The notes under the pieces were generated by a model. That model was not told the origin of the DNA, ran no database searches, and worked only from the letters and a program-made list of their open reading frames with translations. The position numbers and the translations under genes were made by a program. Below are positions 38,653-47,014 of a DNA stretch of 51,470 nucleotides, one piece after another (position 1 is the first letter of the stretch; every line of letters starts with the position of its first letter). The stretch spans positions 1 through 51,470 of the forward strand of contig JAFXVY010000100.1 of assembly GCA_017534595.1 (NCBI GenBank), given 5' to 3'. The stretch is from Ruminococcus sp. (GTDB taxonomy: Bacteria; Bacillota; Clostridia; Oscillospirales; Ruminococcaceae).

Positions 38653-39861
38653 ATGAAAAGACGTTTTATCTGCATCGCAGCCGCATCCCTTATGCTCGCA
38701 GCCTGCGCGGACAGCAGCAGCGTATCCGATGCGGGCAGCAGTACCGCGCCTGACAGCACAGCTGAAAGCACCGTCACGGCCGATCTCTCGGCAGAGCCGG
38801 TCAGGAGCGCTTACAGCGGCGCCGAGGCGCTTTTCGGGATGAGCTTCCCCGGCTTCGAGATGCCCGATAGCTTCGAGGTGCCGCTTGTGGAGAGAGTCTA
38901 CGAGCTGAGCTATAACAATGTTTCCGGCGAAAACTCCGCCGAAAACAGTAAGGAGATATTCAAACGGTTTTTCGGCGAGAGATACGATCCGTCCAACGAG
39001 CTCGGCAACGGCAGCACAGGTCTGATGTACAGATCAAAGGAGCAGGAGATAATCACCGAGGAACAGCCCGACGGCAGCAAGGCCGAAATATACGCACAGG
39101 ACTACGGCGAGATAGATAACGGCTTCATTATTCTCTGCGATAAGCAGTCCTATATCCTGAGCTATCATGACAGCGAGTTTACCCGTTACAGAACAGCGAC
39201 CCGCGGTGCAGAACTCATAGAGACCAAGGCTGGCGAGATATCCGTGGCACAGGAGGCTTCCTATATCGAGAAGGAGGTAAACGAGCTGATAGGCGACGCC
39301 GCAGCTCCGTTCGCTGTCAAGGTCATGTTTGTTGATGTATATGACATCGGAAAGATCGCCGCAAGATGCGCCCTGACCTATGACGGCGTTCCGGTGCAGT
39401 ACGGCTTTCCGGCTTACGAGGTGCAGAAGGAGAACGGAAAGGAGACGGGACTGTATTTCTGCGTCAACGTTTTTCTTTCCGATGACAATGTGATCCACGG
39501 ACTTGACGTGGCTCTGCCGCAGAACCTGATCGAAGCCAAGCAGGTCGATCAGATATTATCTCTCAGGAGAGCTGTGGGCATACTCAAAGAGACCTTCACC
39601 GAGAACGACAGCTATACCTTCACCGACGTCAAGCTGCTCTACTGCGGCAGGACGCTGGACAGAACATGGGCGTCCGAGGTCATGAGCGACCCCGAAAAGC
39701 ATCTTGATGTCTTCAAAAGCTATGCCGCCGAGACCAAGAACCTCCGCCCGACATGGTGCTTCTTTCTGAACAGCGAGACCAACATCGACATTGAGCCCTG
39801 CGTCAAGATCGACGCCATAAGCGGCGAGGTCTTCCTTGACTTTGCGGAAAAGAAGCAATAG
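38653..39861 (+). CDS. Paralogous lipoprotein 1 (PepSY-like C-terminus)
   Basis: A 402-aa lipoprotein. The signal peptide ends LAAC with Cys18. After a Ser-rich linker the shared family core begins at AYSGAEALFGMSFPGFEMPDSFEVP. Near the C-terminus RRAVGILKETF, FTDVKLLYCGRTL, PTWCFFLNSE and CVKIDAISGEV occur in order; the last resembles the ending of PepSY or YycI-type domains. Function unknown. First of three tandem paralogues, the first two with an identical leader. Confidence 0.82.
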   Translation: MKRRFICIAAASLMLAACADSSSVSDAGSSTAPDSTAESTVTADLSAEPVRSAYSGAEALFGMSFPGFEMPDSFEVPLVERVYELSYNNVSGENSAENSKEIFKRFFGERYDPSNELGNGSTGLMYRSKEQEIITEEQPDGSKAEIYAQDYGEIDNGFIILCDKQSYILSYHDSEFTRYRTATRGAELIETKAGEISVAQEASYIEKEVNELIGDAAAPFAVKVMFVDVYDIGKIAARCALTYDGVPVQYGFPAYEVQKENGKETGLYFCVNVFLSDDNVIHGLDVALPQNLIEAKQVDQILSLRRAVGILKETFTENDSYTFTDVKLLYCGRTLDRTWASEVMSDPEKHLDVFKSYAAETKNLRPTWCFFLNSETNIDIEPCVKIDAISGEVFLDFAEKKQ

Positions 39862-39953
39862 CGTTTTGCACAATTCCCACTGCTTTGAATTGTACACTCC
39901 TACAAAGTTTCAGAAAAGGTGAGTGGAAACGGGATGTTTGTCGTATAAGTGGG

Positions 39954-39993
39954 CGAGGGGACGGGAAACGTCCCGGAGAAAAGGAGTGTTTCA
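39954..39993 (+). promoter_or_regulatory. Conserved hairpin leader, copy 2
   Basis: Identical over 40 bp to 38611-38650, with the GGGACG/CGTCCC stem and AAAGGAG. Sequence further upstream is also related (GAAAAG-TGAGTG), so the duplication included the 5' flank. Confidence 0.65.
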
Positions 39994-39995
39994 CT

Positions 39996-41111
39996 ATGAG
40001 AAGACGTTTTATCTGTATCGCAGCCGCAGCGCTTATGCTCACAGCCTGCGCGGACAGCAGCAGTTCGGGCGCCGAGGGCGGTACCGCCGACCTGTCGGGC
40101 GGCTCCCCGAGAGCAGCCTACAACGGAGCGGAGGAGCTTATGGGCAAGAGCTATCCCGGCTTCGAGATGCCGGCAAGCTTTGAGACCCCCGAGATCAATG
40201 AGGTCTACGAGATAACCTATAACAAGATCCCCCGCGAATACGAAAAGGAGCAGGCGGCAGAACTGTTCAAGCGCTTTATCGGCGAGGATTACGATAAGCG
40301 GTTCTTTCACAGGGACGACGCTTTCAGCAGCTTCTATTACAACGGCGAGGACGCCAACGCCAACTGCTCCTGCGGCAGCGGTGTCATCAATATGGGTATG
40401 ATATTCGACGTTCCGGCCGGACGCCGGCGCACCGGACATTATAACGTCGGCACCGAGCCGGATACAGCGATAACCGTCGGAAGCCTCGATACTTCGGTCT
40501 CGCAGGCTGCAGGCTTTATGGATAACGAGCTCAATACGCTCCTTGACGGCTTCCTCGCCCCCTTTGAGATCAGGTCACAGGTGATAGAGGTCTACTCCGA
40601 CGGTGCTGTCTTCGCCAACTGCGCCCTGACACTTGACGGCATCCCTTTGCAGTCATGGAAATCGGCATACAACAGAGTCGTCGAGGGGCAGGGAGTGGAA
40701 TACTTCGATTGCTTCACTAACGGCGCAGAGATCGTTGACCTCGACAGGCTGCGGTATCTCTTCGTAACGGACTGCCCGACAGTGATCGAGAAGAAAAAGC
40801 TCGATCAGATGATCTCCCTCAAGCGGGCGGTGGGCATACTCCAGAGCGAGCTTGACGTCACCGACAGCTATGAGTTTTCGGATGTAAGGCTTATGTACTG
40901 CGGGCTGGTCGTCAATCCGAGATCGGGTTCAGTGATCACCGATGCCGAGCTTGATTCACAGCAGCAGGAGGTCTTCCGCGCGGAGAGCAGGACCCTCACC
41001 CCGACCTGGTGCTTCTTCCTCAAATTCGATGAGGAGGACAACACCGACCGCTGTATCAAAGTCAACGCCGTCACCGGCGAGGTCATTTACGATATAGCAG
41101 CAGGAGCGTGA
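39996..41111 (+). CDS. Paralogous lipoprotein 2
   Basis: A 371-aa lipoprotein with lipobox LTAC (Cys18), nearly identical to paralogue 1 in its signal peptide. The core starts AYNGAEELMGKSYPGFEMPASFETPEI and ends KRAVGILQSEL, FSDVRLMYCGL, PTWCFFLKF and CIKVNAVTGEV. The middle third diverges, including a unique Cys-containing NANCSCGSGV segment. The ATG at 39996 follows AAAGGAG; the in-frame extension back to 39885 reads through the leader and is rejected. Function unknown. Confidence 0.82.
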   Translation: MRRRFICIAAAALMLTACADSSSSGAEGGTADLSGGSPRAAYNGAEELMGKSYPGFEMPASFETPEINEVYEITYNKIPREYEKEQAAELFKRFIGEDYDKRFFHRDDAFSSFYYNGEDANANCSCGSGVINMGMIFDVPAGRRRTGHYNVGTEPDTAITVGSLDTSVSQAAGFMDNELNTLLDGFLAPFEIRSQVIEVYSDGAVFANCALTLDGIPLQSWKSAYNRVVEGQGVEYFDCFTNGAEIVDLDRLRYLFVTDCPTVIEKKKLDQMISLKRAVGILQSELDVTDSYEFSDVRLMYCGLVVNPRSGSVITDAELDSQQQEVFRAESRTLTPTWCFFLKFDEEDNTDRCIKVNAVTGEVIYDIAAGA

Positions 41112-41116
41112 TAAAT

Positions 41117-42349
41117 ATGAAAAGGATAATGTGTATCGCAGCCGCAGCGCTGCTTCTCGTGTCCTGTGCCGACAGCGACAGCAGCAAGACTGCCACCGCC
41201 GACCTCACAGGCGAATCCCCGAGATCGGTCTATCAGGGAGCCGATGACTTCATGGGCAAGAGCTACCCCGGCTTCGTCATGCCCGAGAACTTCGATGTGC
41301 CGGAGATACAGCGTGCCTACACCGTGACTTTCAGCAGCACGATAAAAGAGGCCGCCGTGGAAAGGGGCAAGGAGCTGCTGAAAAAGTGGTTCGGGGACAA
41401 ATACGACCCGAGGTGCGTCGTCACCGACGGCAATAACAGTCTGGTGTATTCGCCCATTAATCTCGCGGATGAGTTGGGTATAGCGGACGACGATCTGGAG
41501 GGCGCTGTATGGCCTGATGTGGGCGGCAGCGGATTTTTCTCGCCCGGCTGGATATCAGTCAGCGACAATTATACGTTTCCCTCTTTTCAAAGCAGGATCT
41601 CGGCGGAGACAATGACGGAGAAGGAATATAACGAGGCGCTCAAAAACTATGTCCCGAATACAGACGAGTACAGAGTAGCTTCCGACGGAGGCTCGCTCAT
41701 ACAGCTCAAGGACGGCGAGATCTCGGTGGCGCAGGAGGCTCATATTGCCGATGAAAAGCTCAATGAGCTTCTAGGCGATTATGCCGCTCCGTTTGAGATC
41801 AAGACGATCGCCCTGACCGTGGATCACGACAGTGAGCAGATACAGGCCCTTGCCGCGCTGACCTGTGAGGGCATACCGATACAGTGCTATTCCACCGACG
41901 GCGAAGTATATGACGAGAACAACGGCACCGAAAGTCCTTTGGTCGTATTGCTCATGGGTATGTTCTCCCTCGATAACGAGCTGCATCAGGTCATTGCTTC
42001 TGAAATGCCCGACACCGTGAGCCTCTCCGAGCCCCTTGAAAGGATCATCTCTCTCAAAAGGGCGATAGGCATTTTGCAGGAGACTCTCGACCCCGCGCTG
42101 ACCGTGGAATTTTCCGATGTCCGGCTGATGTACTGCGGACGAGAAACTATGCCGTGGACAAGAAAGGGAGTAGAGAAGGGCGGCTATACCGACCAGCAGC
42201 TCAGAAAAGAATACTATGCCAAGCCCAAGACTCTCAACCCTACATGGTGCTTTTTCATAAAGGGAGACAGGATCGGCGTAATGGAAAAATGCATCAAGAT
42301 CAACGCCGTCATCGGAGAAGTCACCTTTGACACACTGACCAAAGACTGA
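41117..42349 (+). CDS. Paralogous lipoprotein 3
   Basis: A 410-aa lipoprotein with lipobox LVSC (Cys17). It shares VYQGADDFMGKSYPGFVMPENFDVPEI, KRAIGILQETL, FSDVRLMYCGR, PTWCFFIKG and CIKINAVIGEV with its two neighbours. The central insert differs again and is Gly/Asp-rich. It starts five bases after the stop of paralogue 2 with AGGAG inside the previous gene, so it is in the same transcript and lacks the hairpin leader. Function unknown. Confidence 0.82.
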   Translation: MKRIMCIAAAALLLVSCADSDSSKTATADLTGESPRSVYQGADDFMGKSYPGFVMPENFDVPEIQRAYTVTFSSTIKEAAVERGKELLKKWFGDKYDPRCVVTDGNNSLVYSPINLADELGIADDDLEGAVWPDVGGSGFFSPGWISVSDNYTFPSFQSRISAETMTEKEYNEALKNYVPNTDEYRVASDGGSLIQLKDGEISVAQEAHIADEKLNELLGDYAAPFEIKTIALTVDHDSEQIQALAALTCEGIPIQCYSTDGEVYDENNGTESPLVVLLMGMFSLDNELHQVIASEMPDTVSLSEPLERIISLKRAIGILQETLDPALTVEFSDVRLMYCGRETMPWTRKGVEKGGYTDQQLRKEYYAKPKTLNPTWCFFIKGDRIGVMEKCIKINAVIGEVTFDTLTKD

Positions 42350-42374
42350 TGCCTGTCTTTTTTAAAAAAAGCAC

Positions 42375-42403
42375 TTGCAATTTCGGGAAAAATAGGGTAT
42401 AAT
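42375..42403 (+). promoter_or_regulatory. Promoter of the DUF1858 gene
   Basis: TTGCAA (42375-42380) and TATAAT (42398-42403) are spaced by 17 bp. Confidence 0.7.
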
Positions 42404-42453
42404 AGATGTATACCGAAAATGTAGGTTTTGTAAAGGAAAGGAGAGTGTTTAAA

Positions 42454-42657
42454 ATGGATTTTGTTGTAACAAAGGATACGATCATCGGTGAGATCATGGA
42501 TCATGACGATACGACCGCCGACATCTTCATGTCGATCGGTATGCACTGCCTGTTCTGCCCCGCTTCGAGAGGCGAGACAGTCGAGCAGGCCTGCATGGTA
42601 CACGGCGTTGATGCCGACGAGCTCGTTAAGAAGCTCAATGCTCATATCAACGGTTGA
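42454..42657 (+). CDS. DUF1858 redox-disulfide domain protein
   Basis: A 67-aa protein of the small family linked to hybrid-cluster proteins. It has the VTKDTIIGEIMDHDDTTADIFMSIGMHCLFCPASRGETVEQAC pattern, with the redox CLFC motif (residues about 31-34) and a third Cys in the ACMVHG segment. Probably a cytosolic thiol-redox or sulfur-handling module. AAGGAGAG precedes the ATG. Its own promoter and the terminator after it make it monocistronic. Confidence 0.85.
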   Translation: MDFVVTKDTIIGEIMDHDDTTADIFMSIGMHCLFCPASRGETVEQACMVHGVDADELVKKLNAHING

Positions 42658-42663
42658 TCTTCG

Positions 42664-42697
42664 CGCTGCCGCGATACTGCGGCAGCTTGTTTTTTAG
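42664..42697 (+). terminator. Terminator of the DUF1858 gene
   Basis: GCTGCCGC and GCGGCAGC form a perfect 8-bp stem followed by TTGTTTTTT. Confidence 0.85.
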
Positions 42698-42719
42698 CCG
42701 GCGCTGCAGGAGGCATTAT

Positions 42720-43001
42720 ATGCTGCATATCTTAGCTAATGACAGCTCCGCTTCGGATAAGTGGGGCAAGTTCGGCGAGGTCATGGGCGACGTGAGCAAG
42801 TCTGTTTACTTTTATATACTTATTATCGTTATCCTTGTTATACTTATCGCCGCACTGATAATGGCATACTTCAGAAAACGTAAGCGCCCGGAAGGCACAG
42901 GTGAGGACAACAGGAAGAATGTCCCGTTAAGGATAGTTATATATGTGCTTGCCGGGGTACTGTTCCTTGTGATCTTTCCAATTATCTTCATAAATATATG
43001 A
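42720..43001 (+). CDS. Small two-helix membrane protein
   Basis: A 93-aa protein with two transmembrane helices (about residues 31-50 and 73-91) and a basic loop between (RKRKRPEGTGEDNRKN). The ATG at 42720 follows GCAGGAGG; the frame upstream runs through the terminator and is rejected. It lies 12 bp before trmK. No recognised family. Confidence 0.7.
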   Translation: MLHILANDSSASDKWGKFGEVMGDVSKSVYFYILIIVILVILIAALIMAYFRKRKRPEGTGEDNRKNVPLRIVIYVLAGVLFLVIFPIIFINI

Positions 43002-43013
43002 GAGGTGAGTGCT

Positions 43014-43700
43014 TTGAATGACCGCAGACTTCTTGCCTGTGCGCAGCTGTGTAAGGGCAGCCGCGTCTGCGACGTCGGCACCGATCACGGCTATCTTGCC
43101 ATAGAGCTCGTTTCAAGCGGGAAGTGCCAAAGCGCCGCTGCCTGCGACATAAACGAGCAGCCGCTTGCTTCCGCGAGGGAGAACATCGAAAAATCCGGCC
43201 TCTCGGACAGGATAGAGACCTTTCTCTCAGACGGGCTCGACGCCGTTCCCGACGCGGGGATCACGGATGTGGTCATCGCCGGCATGGGCGGTGAGCTGAT
43301 AACCGACATACTCTCCCGGGCAGGGTGGATAAAAGAACGCCGGGTGAATCTCGTCCTCCAGCCCATGACCAAGTGGGATCACCTGCGCGGCTGGCTCATG
43401 AAAGAGGGCTTTGAGGTCACAAAGGAGCTCGCCTGTGCGGAGGGGCGGTTCGTCTATTCGGTCATTCAGGCGGTATATACCGGCAGGGTACACGATACAA
43501 AGCCCGGGCTCGACTACCTCTACGGCGGCCTTGTTTCCCCCGATACAGAGGACGGCAGAGCGTACCTGAGCCGTCAGGCTTCGCGGCTTCGGACAGCCGG
43601 GGAGGGCATAGCAAGAGACCCCGCCCGCTCGTTTGAAGCGGGGCAGTACCTTGAGGCTGCGGATATCCTCGAGGACAGGATAAAAGAACATTCGCCGTGA
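43014..43700 (+). CDS. trmK: tRNA (adenine-22-N1) methyltransferase TrmK
   Basis: A 228-aa SAM-dependent enzyme methylating A22 in the tRNA D-loop. The SAM motif is VCDVGTDHGYLAIEL, with AGMGGELI and QPMTKWDHLRGWLMKEGFEV as TrmK-specific blocks. The TTG start at 43014 follows AGAGGTG; GTG at 43005 is an alternative. The nif3-type gene follows 32 bp downstream, the standard Firmicutes pair. Confidence 0.9.
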   Translation: MNDRRLLACAQLCKGSRVCDVGTDHGYLAIELVSSGKCQSAAACDINEQPLASARENIEKSGLSDRIETFLSDGLDAVPDAGITDVVIAGMGGELITDILSRAGWIKERRVNLVLQPMTKWDHLRGWLMKEGFEVTKELACAEGRFVYSVIQAVYTGRVHDTKPGLDYLYGGLVSPDTEDGRAYLSRQASRLRTAGEGIARDPARSFEAGQYLEAADILEDRIKEHSP

Positions 43701-43732
43701 GTACGGCTCAAATAAATCAAGAGGTGAGATAA

Positions 43733-44491
43733 ATGACGACAGTTAAGGACATCTACAGCTACATCGACAAGATCGCGCCCTTCTCCAATCAGGAGAGCTA
43801 TGACAACAGCGGAGTGAACATCGGCTGGGGCGACGATGAGGTCAAGTCTGCACTCATAGCGCTGGACGCCACCACCGATGTTGTGCGCGACGCTGAGCAG
43901 GTCGGAGCACAGCTCATCATCACGCATCATCCCGTTATCTTCGACCCGATAAAGAAGATCAGCTTCAAGTCGGTCTCGGGCAGACTTGCCTTTGACGGCA
44001 TCAACGTTATCTGCGCACATACCAGCTTCGATTCCGCCAAGATGAACGACCTCCTCTGCGAGAAGCTCGGGCTCATTCCCACCGAGCCGCTGAGAGTGGA
44101 GAACGGCGTTCCCACAGGCTATATCTGCGAGTGCGCCAACATGAGCCCCGAAAGGCTCGTTACCCGCATCCAGGCAGCCCTCGGCACCACCTGCGTCAGA
44201 TACAACAACATGGGCGGCGAGATCAACCGTACCGCGGTATGCTCGGGCAGCGGCGGAAGCTTTCTGCAGGATGTCATCGCCAAGAACGTTGACTGCCTCA
44301 TCACCGGCGACGTCAAGCACAGCGTCTTCATCGACGCCTACAACGCCGGAGTCATGGTCATAGACGCAGGCCATTATCATACCGAGGAGATCTTCTGCGA
44401 GTACATGAGAAGCGTGCTCTCGGATAAGTTCCCCGATGTACATTTTGAAGTCGCACCCTCCGAGAGGGATATTCTGAGTTACCAGTTCTGA
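43733..44491 (+). CDS. Nif3-like dinuclear metal centre protein
   Basis: A 252-aa NIF3/YqfO-family protein, often annotated as GTP cyclohydrolase 1 type 2 homologue. Metal-site blocks are LIITHHPVIF and CAHTSFDSAKMNDLL near the N-terminus, and DAGHYHTEE near the C-terminus. Function in bacteria is unsettled. The central insert domain of the longer Bacillus form is missing, as in the short versions. AGGTGAGA precedes the ATG; rqcH follows 10 bp later. Confidence 0.88.
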   Translation: MTTVKDIYSYIDKIAPFSNQESYDNSGVNIGWGDDEVKSALIALDATTDVVRDAEQVGAQLIITHHPVIFDPIKKISFKSVSGRLAFDGINVICAHTSFDSAKMNDLLCEKLGLIPTEPLRVENGVPTGYICECANMSPERLVTRIQAALGTTCVRYNNMGGEINRTAVCSGSGGSFLQDVIAKNVDCLITGDVKHSVFIDAYNAGVMVIDAGHYHTEEIFCEYMRSVLSDKFPDVHFEVAPSERDILSYQF

Positions 44492-44501
44492 GGAGATCCA
44501 A

Positions 44502-46253
44502 ATGGCTCTTGACGGAGTATTTTTAAGACAGGTCAGGCTCGAGCTCGCCCCGCTGATAGGCGGCAGAGTCGATAAGATACACCAGCCCTCCCGCGAGGAG
44601 CTGCTGATAACACTGCGCACCCGCGAGGGCGCCTACCGGCTGCTGATAAATACCGGTGCAGGCACCGCAAGGGTACACGTAACAAGGGCGGATATCGAAA
44701 ACCCCAAGGTCCCGCCCATGTTCTGTATGCTCATGCGCAAGCAGCTTTCCTCCGGCAAGCTCGTGGATATCAGGCAGGACGGCCTCGAGAGGATACTGTA
44801 TCTCGATTTCGATGCCGCCAACGAGCTCGGGGATATCTGCCGGCTCACGCTCGCCGTGGAGATCATGGGCAGGCATTCAAATCTCATACTTATAAATTCC
44901 GAGGGCAGGGTAGTGGACAGCATCAAGCGCGTCGGGCAGGATATGTCGCAGGTGCGCCTCGTGCTCCCCGGGATAGCCTATACTCTCCCGCCCAAGGAGC
45001 CCCGGCTCTCCCTCGTTGACGACGACCCCGCAGCCATAACCGCCGCGGCTCTCGGGAAGACCGGAATGAAGCTCCCCAAGGCGCTCATGGCGGTAATGGA
45101 GGGAATCTCCCCCGTATTTGCGAGGGAGGCGGAGTTCTACGCCGGCAGAGGGCGTGAGCTCGCCGTCTCCGATATGTCGCAGGACGAAGCAGACCGTCTG
45201 ACCTTCTATCTGAAAAAGACCGCCGCCGAGCTTGCCGACGGCACCAATCACTATACCGTTCTGCGCACGCAGGACGGGCAGTTCAAGGACTTCTGCTTCA
45301 CCGAGATCCACCAGTACGGCACGCTTATGGTGACCTCCGAGGCCGAGTCCGCCTGCGATACACTTGACAGGTTCTTCTCCGAGAGAGACCGTACCGCCCG
45401 AGTCAAGCAGAAGGCGCAGGATCTCTTCCGGCTGCTCGTGAACGCAACGGAAAGGGTCTCCCGCCGAACGGCAAATCAACGCCTCGAGCTCAGCCAGTGC
45501 GCTGACCGCGACAAGCTCAGAAGGTACGGCGACCTTATCATGTCCAACCTGTACAGGCTCGAAAAGGGCGACGGCGAGGCCGTTGTCGAGGACTATTTCG
45601 AGGAGGGCAGCCCGACGGTGCGCATACCCCTCGAGCGCCGGCTCACCCCCTCGCAGAACGCCCAGCGCTACTATAAGGAATACCGCAAGGCAGACACCGC
45701 CGAGAAGATGCTTGAAGGCCTCATTGCCAAGGGCGAGGAGGAGCTCGAGTACCTTGACTCGGTATTCGATGCGCTGACAAGGGCGCAGGGCGAGGCTGAT
45801 ATCGCCGAGCTCAGGGCAGAGCTTGCGGAGCAGGGATATATCAAGCGCAGCAAGGTAAAAGAGAAGCCGGGCAAGGTGCGCCCGCCGATGCTTTTCGTGT
45901 CCTCGGACGGGTACGAGATAAGGGTCGGCAGGAACAACCGCGAGAACGACAGGCTGACCTGCAAGGATTCCGAGAAGCTGGACATCTGGCTGCACACGAA
46001 GGACATCACGGGCTCGCATACAGTCATTTCGTGCCACGGCGAGACCCCGCCTGACAGAACGATAAGGGAGGCGGCGGTCATCGCGGCGTACCACTCGAAG
46101 GCGAGGGAGTCGTCGCAGGTACCGGTGGATTATACGCTTATCAAGTATGTAAAGAAGCCGTCTGGAGCGAAGCCGGGGATGGTGATTTTTACCAACAACT
46201 CGACGGTATATGTTACGCCGGACGGGGAGCTGGCAGCGAGACTGGCGAAGTAA
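44502..46253 (+). CDS. rqcH: Ribosome quality control protein RqcH (NFACT family)
   Basis: A 583-aa protein that binds obstructed 50S subunits and adds poly-Ala tails to stalled chains. The NFACT-N domain starts ALDGVFLRQVRLELAPLIGGRVDKIHQPS; a coiled-coil stretch lies about 270-440, and the NFACT-R domain has DIWLHTKDITGSHT from Asp494. Sometimes called a fibronectin-binding protein in older annotation. GAGGAGA precedes the ATG. A repeat-rich non-coding region follows. Confidence 0.9.
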   Translation: MALDGVFLRQVRLELAPLIGGRVDKIHQPSREELLITLRTREGAYRLLINTGAGTARVHVTRADIENPKVPPMFCMLMRKQLSSGKLVDIRQDGLERILYLDFDAANELGDICRLTLAVEIMGRHSNLILINSEGRVVDSIKRVGQDMSQVRLVLPGIAYTLPPKEPRLSLVDDDPAAITAAALGKTGMKLPKALMAVMEGISPVFAREAEFYAGRGRELAVSDMSQDEADRLTFYLKKTAAELADGTNHYTVLRTQDGQFKDFCFTEIHQYGTLMVTSEAESACDTLDRFFSERDRTARVKQKAQDLFRLLVNATERVSRRTANQRLELSQCADRDKLRRYGDLIMSNLYRLEKGDGEAVVEDYFEEGSPTVRIPLERRLTPSQNAQRYYKEYRKADTAEKMLEGLIAKGEEELEYLDSVFDALTRAQGEADIAELRAELAEQGYIKRSKVKEKPGKVRPPMLFVSSDGYEIRVGRNNRENDRLTCKDSEKLDIWLHTKDITGSHTVISCHGETPPDRTIREAAVIAAYHSKARESSQVPVDYTLIKYVKKPSGAKPGMVIFTNNSTVYVTPDGELAARLAK

Positions 46254-46270
46254 CAACAAAACCTGCGGCT

Positions 46271-47010
46271 CCAAACGCGAAGCGAAATGGGGTCAAGGGG
46301 ACTCGGTCCCCTTGCGGGTCGAGGGCAGAGCCCCGCAGAGTCAAGGGACAGAGTCCCTTGCAGAGTGCATTTTTCCGGGACGGAAAAATTACAGAGCTCT
46401 CACTCGGAGCGTAAGCTCCGACCCCGGCTCCGCAGGCACTAAAAACTCAACACAAAACAAGGCGCTGCGCCCAAAATCCAAAGGGCACAGCGCTTTCTGT
46501 ATCTGTATGCAGTTATAGGGACTATCATTCGCAGCGCCGACCAGCTCCGTCCGGCGCCCGCAGGCACAGAAACAGAGAGCGAGCACCGCGAGCGAACGTT
46601 TTTCGTCCGGCTCCGCACCCGAAGGGGTTCGGGGGCGACCGGAAAGCCCCCGAGATAGGGCGGGCGCCGATCTTTCGGACAACACAAAGCTTTGAGCGTG
46701 ACACTCAGAACCGCCTCTTACTTCGGAGCCGGACGGAATTCGCTCGGGTGCTTTGCACCCTGCTATTCCTATGCCTGCGGGCGACGGACTTCCTTGTCGG
46801 CGCTGCGAATGATAGTCCCTATAACTGCATACAGATACAGAAAGCGCTGTGCCCTTTGATTTATGGGCGCAGCGCCTTATTTGTATTGAATTATTGCTTT
46901 GTGCGGAGCCGTGCGGGGCTCTGCCCTCGACCCGCGAGGAGGGCTCTGCCCCCTCGACCCCCGCAAGGGGGAAGCGTCCCCCTTGACCCCATTTCGCTGT
47001 CGCGTTTGGG
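46271..47010. repeat. Large imperfect inverted repeat region between rqcH and GH26 gene
   Basis: About 740 bp without a credible gene. Outer arms: 46271-46336 (CCAAACGCGAAGCGAAAT start) and 46912-47010. Inner arms: 46459-46541 and 46796-46878, 83 bp each and nearly identical in inverse orientation, with weaker pairing extending to 46438 and 46899. The outer-arm sequence recurs at 51271-51345. The layout suggests back-to-back copies of one dispersed palindromic element. Confidence 0.75.
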
Positions 47011-47014
47011 TCTG

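Noticed and set aside
42375-42657. DUF1858 gene as part of the lipoprotein operon
   Set aside because: It has its own consensus-like promoter and terminator, and the lipoprotein transcript ends before it.
46210-46518. 102-codon plus-strand frame after rqcH
   Set aside because: It begins inside rqcH in another frame and runs through the inverted repeats; no ribosome binding site or protein-like pattern.
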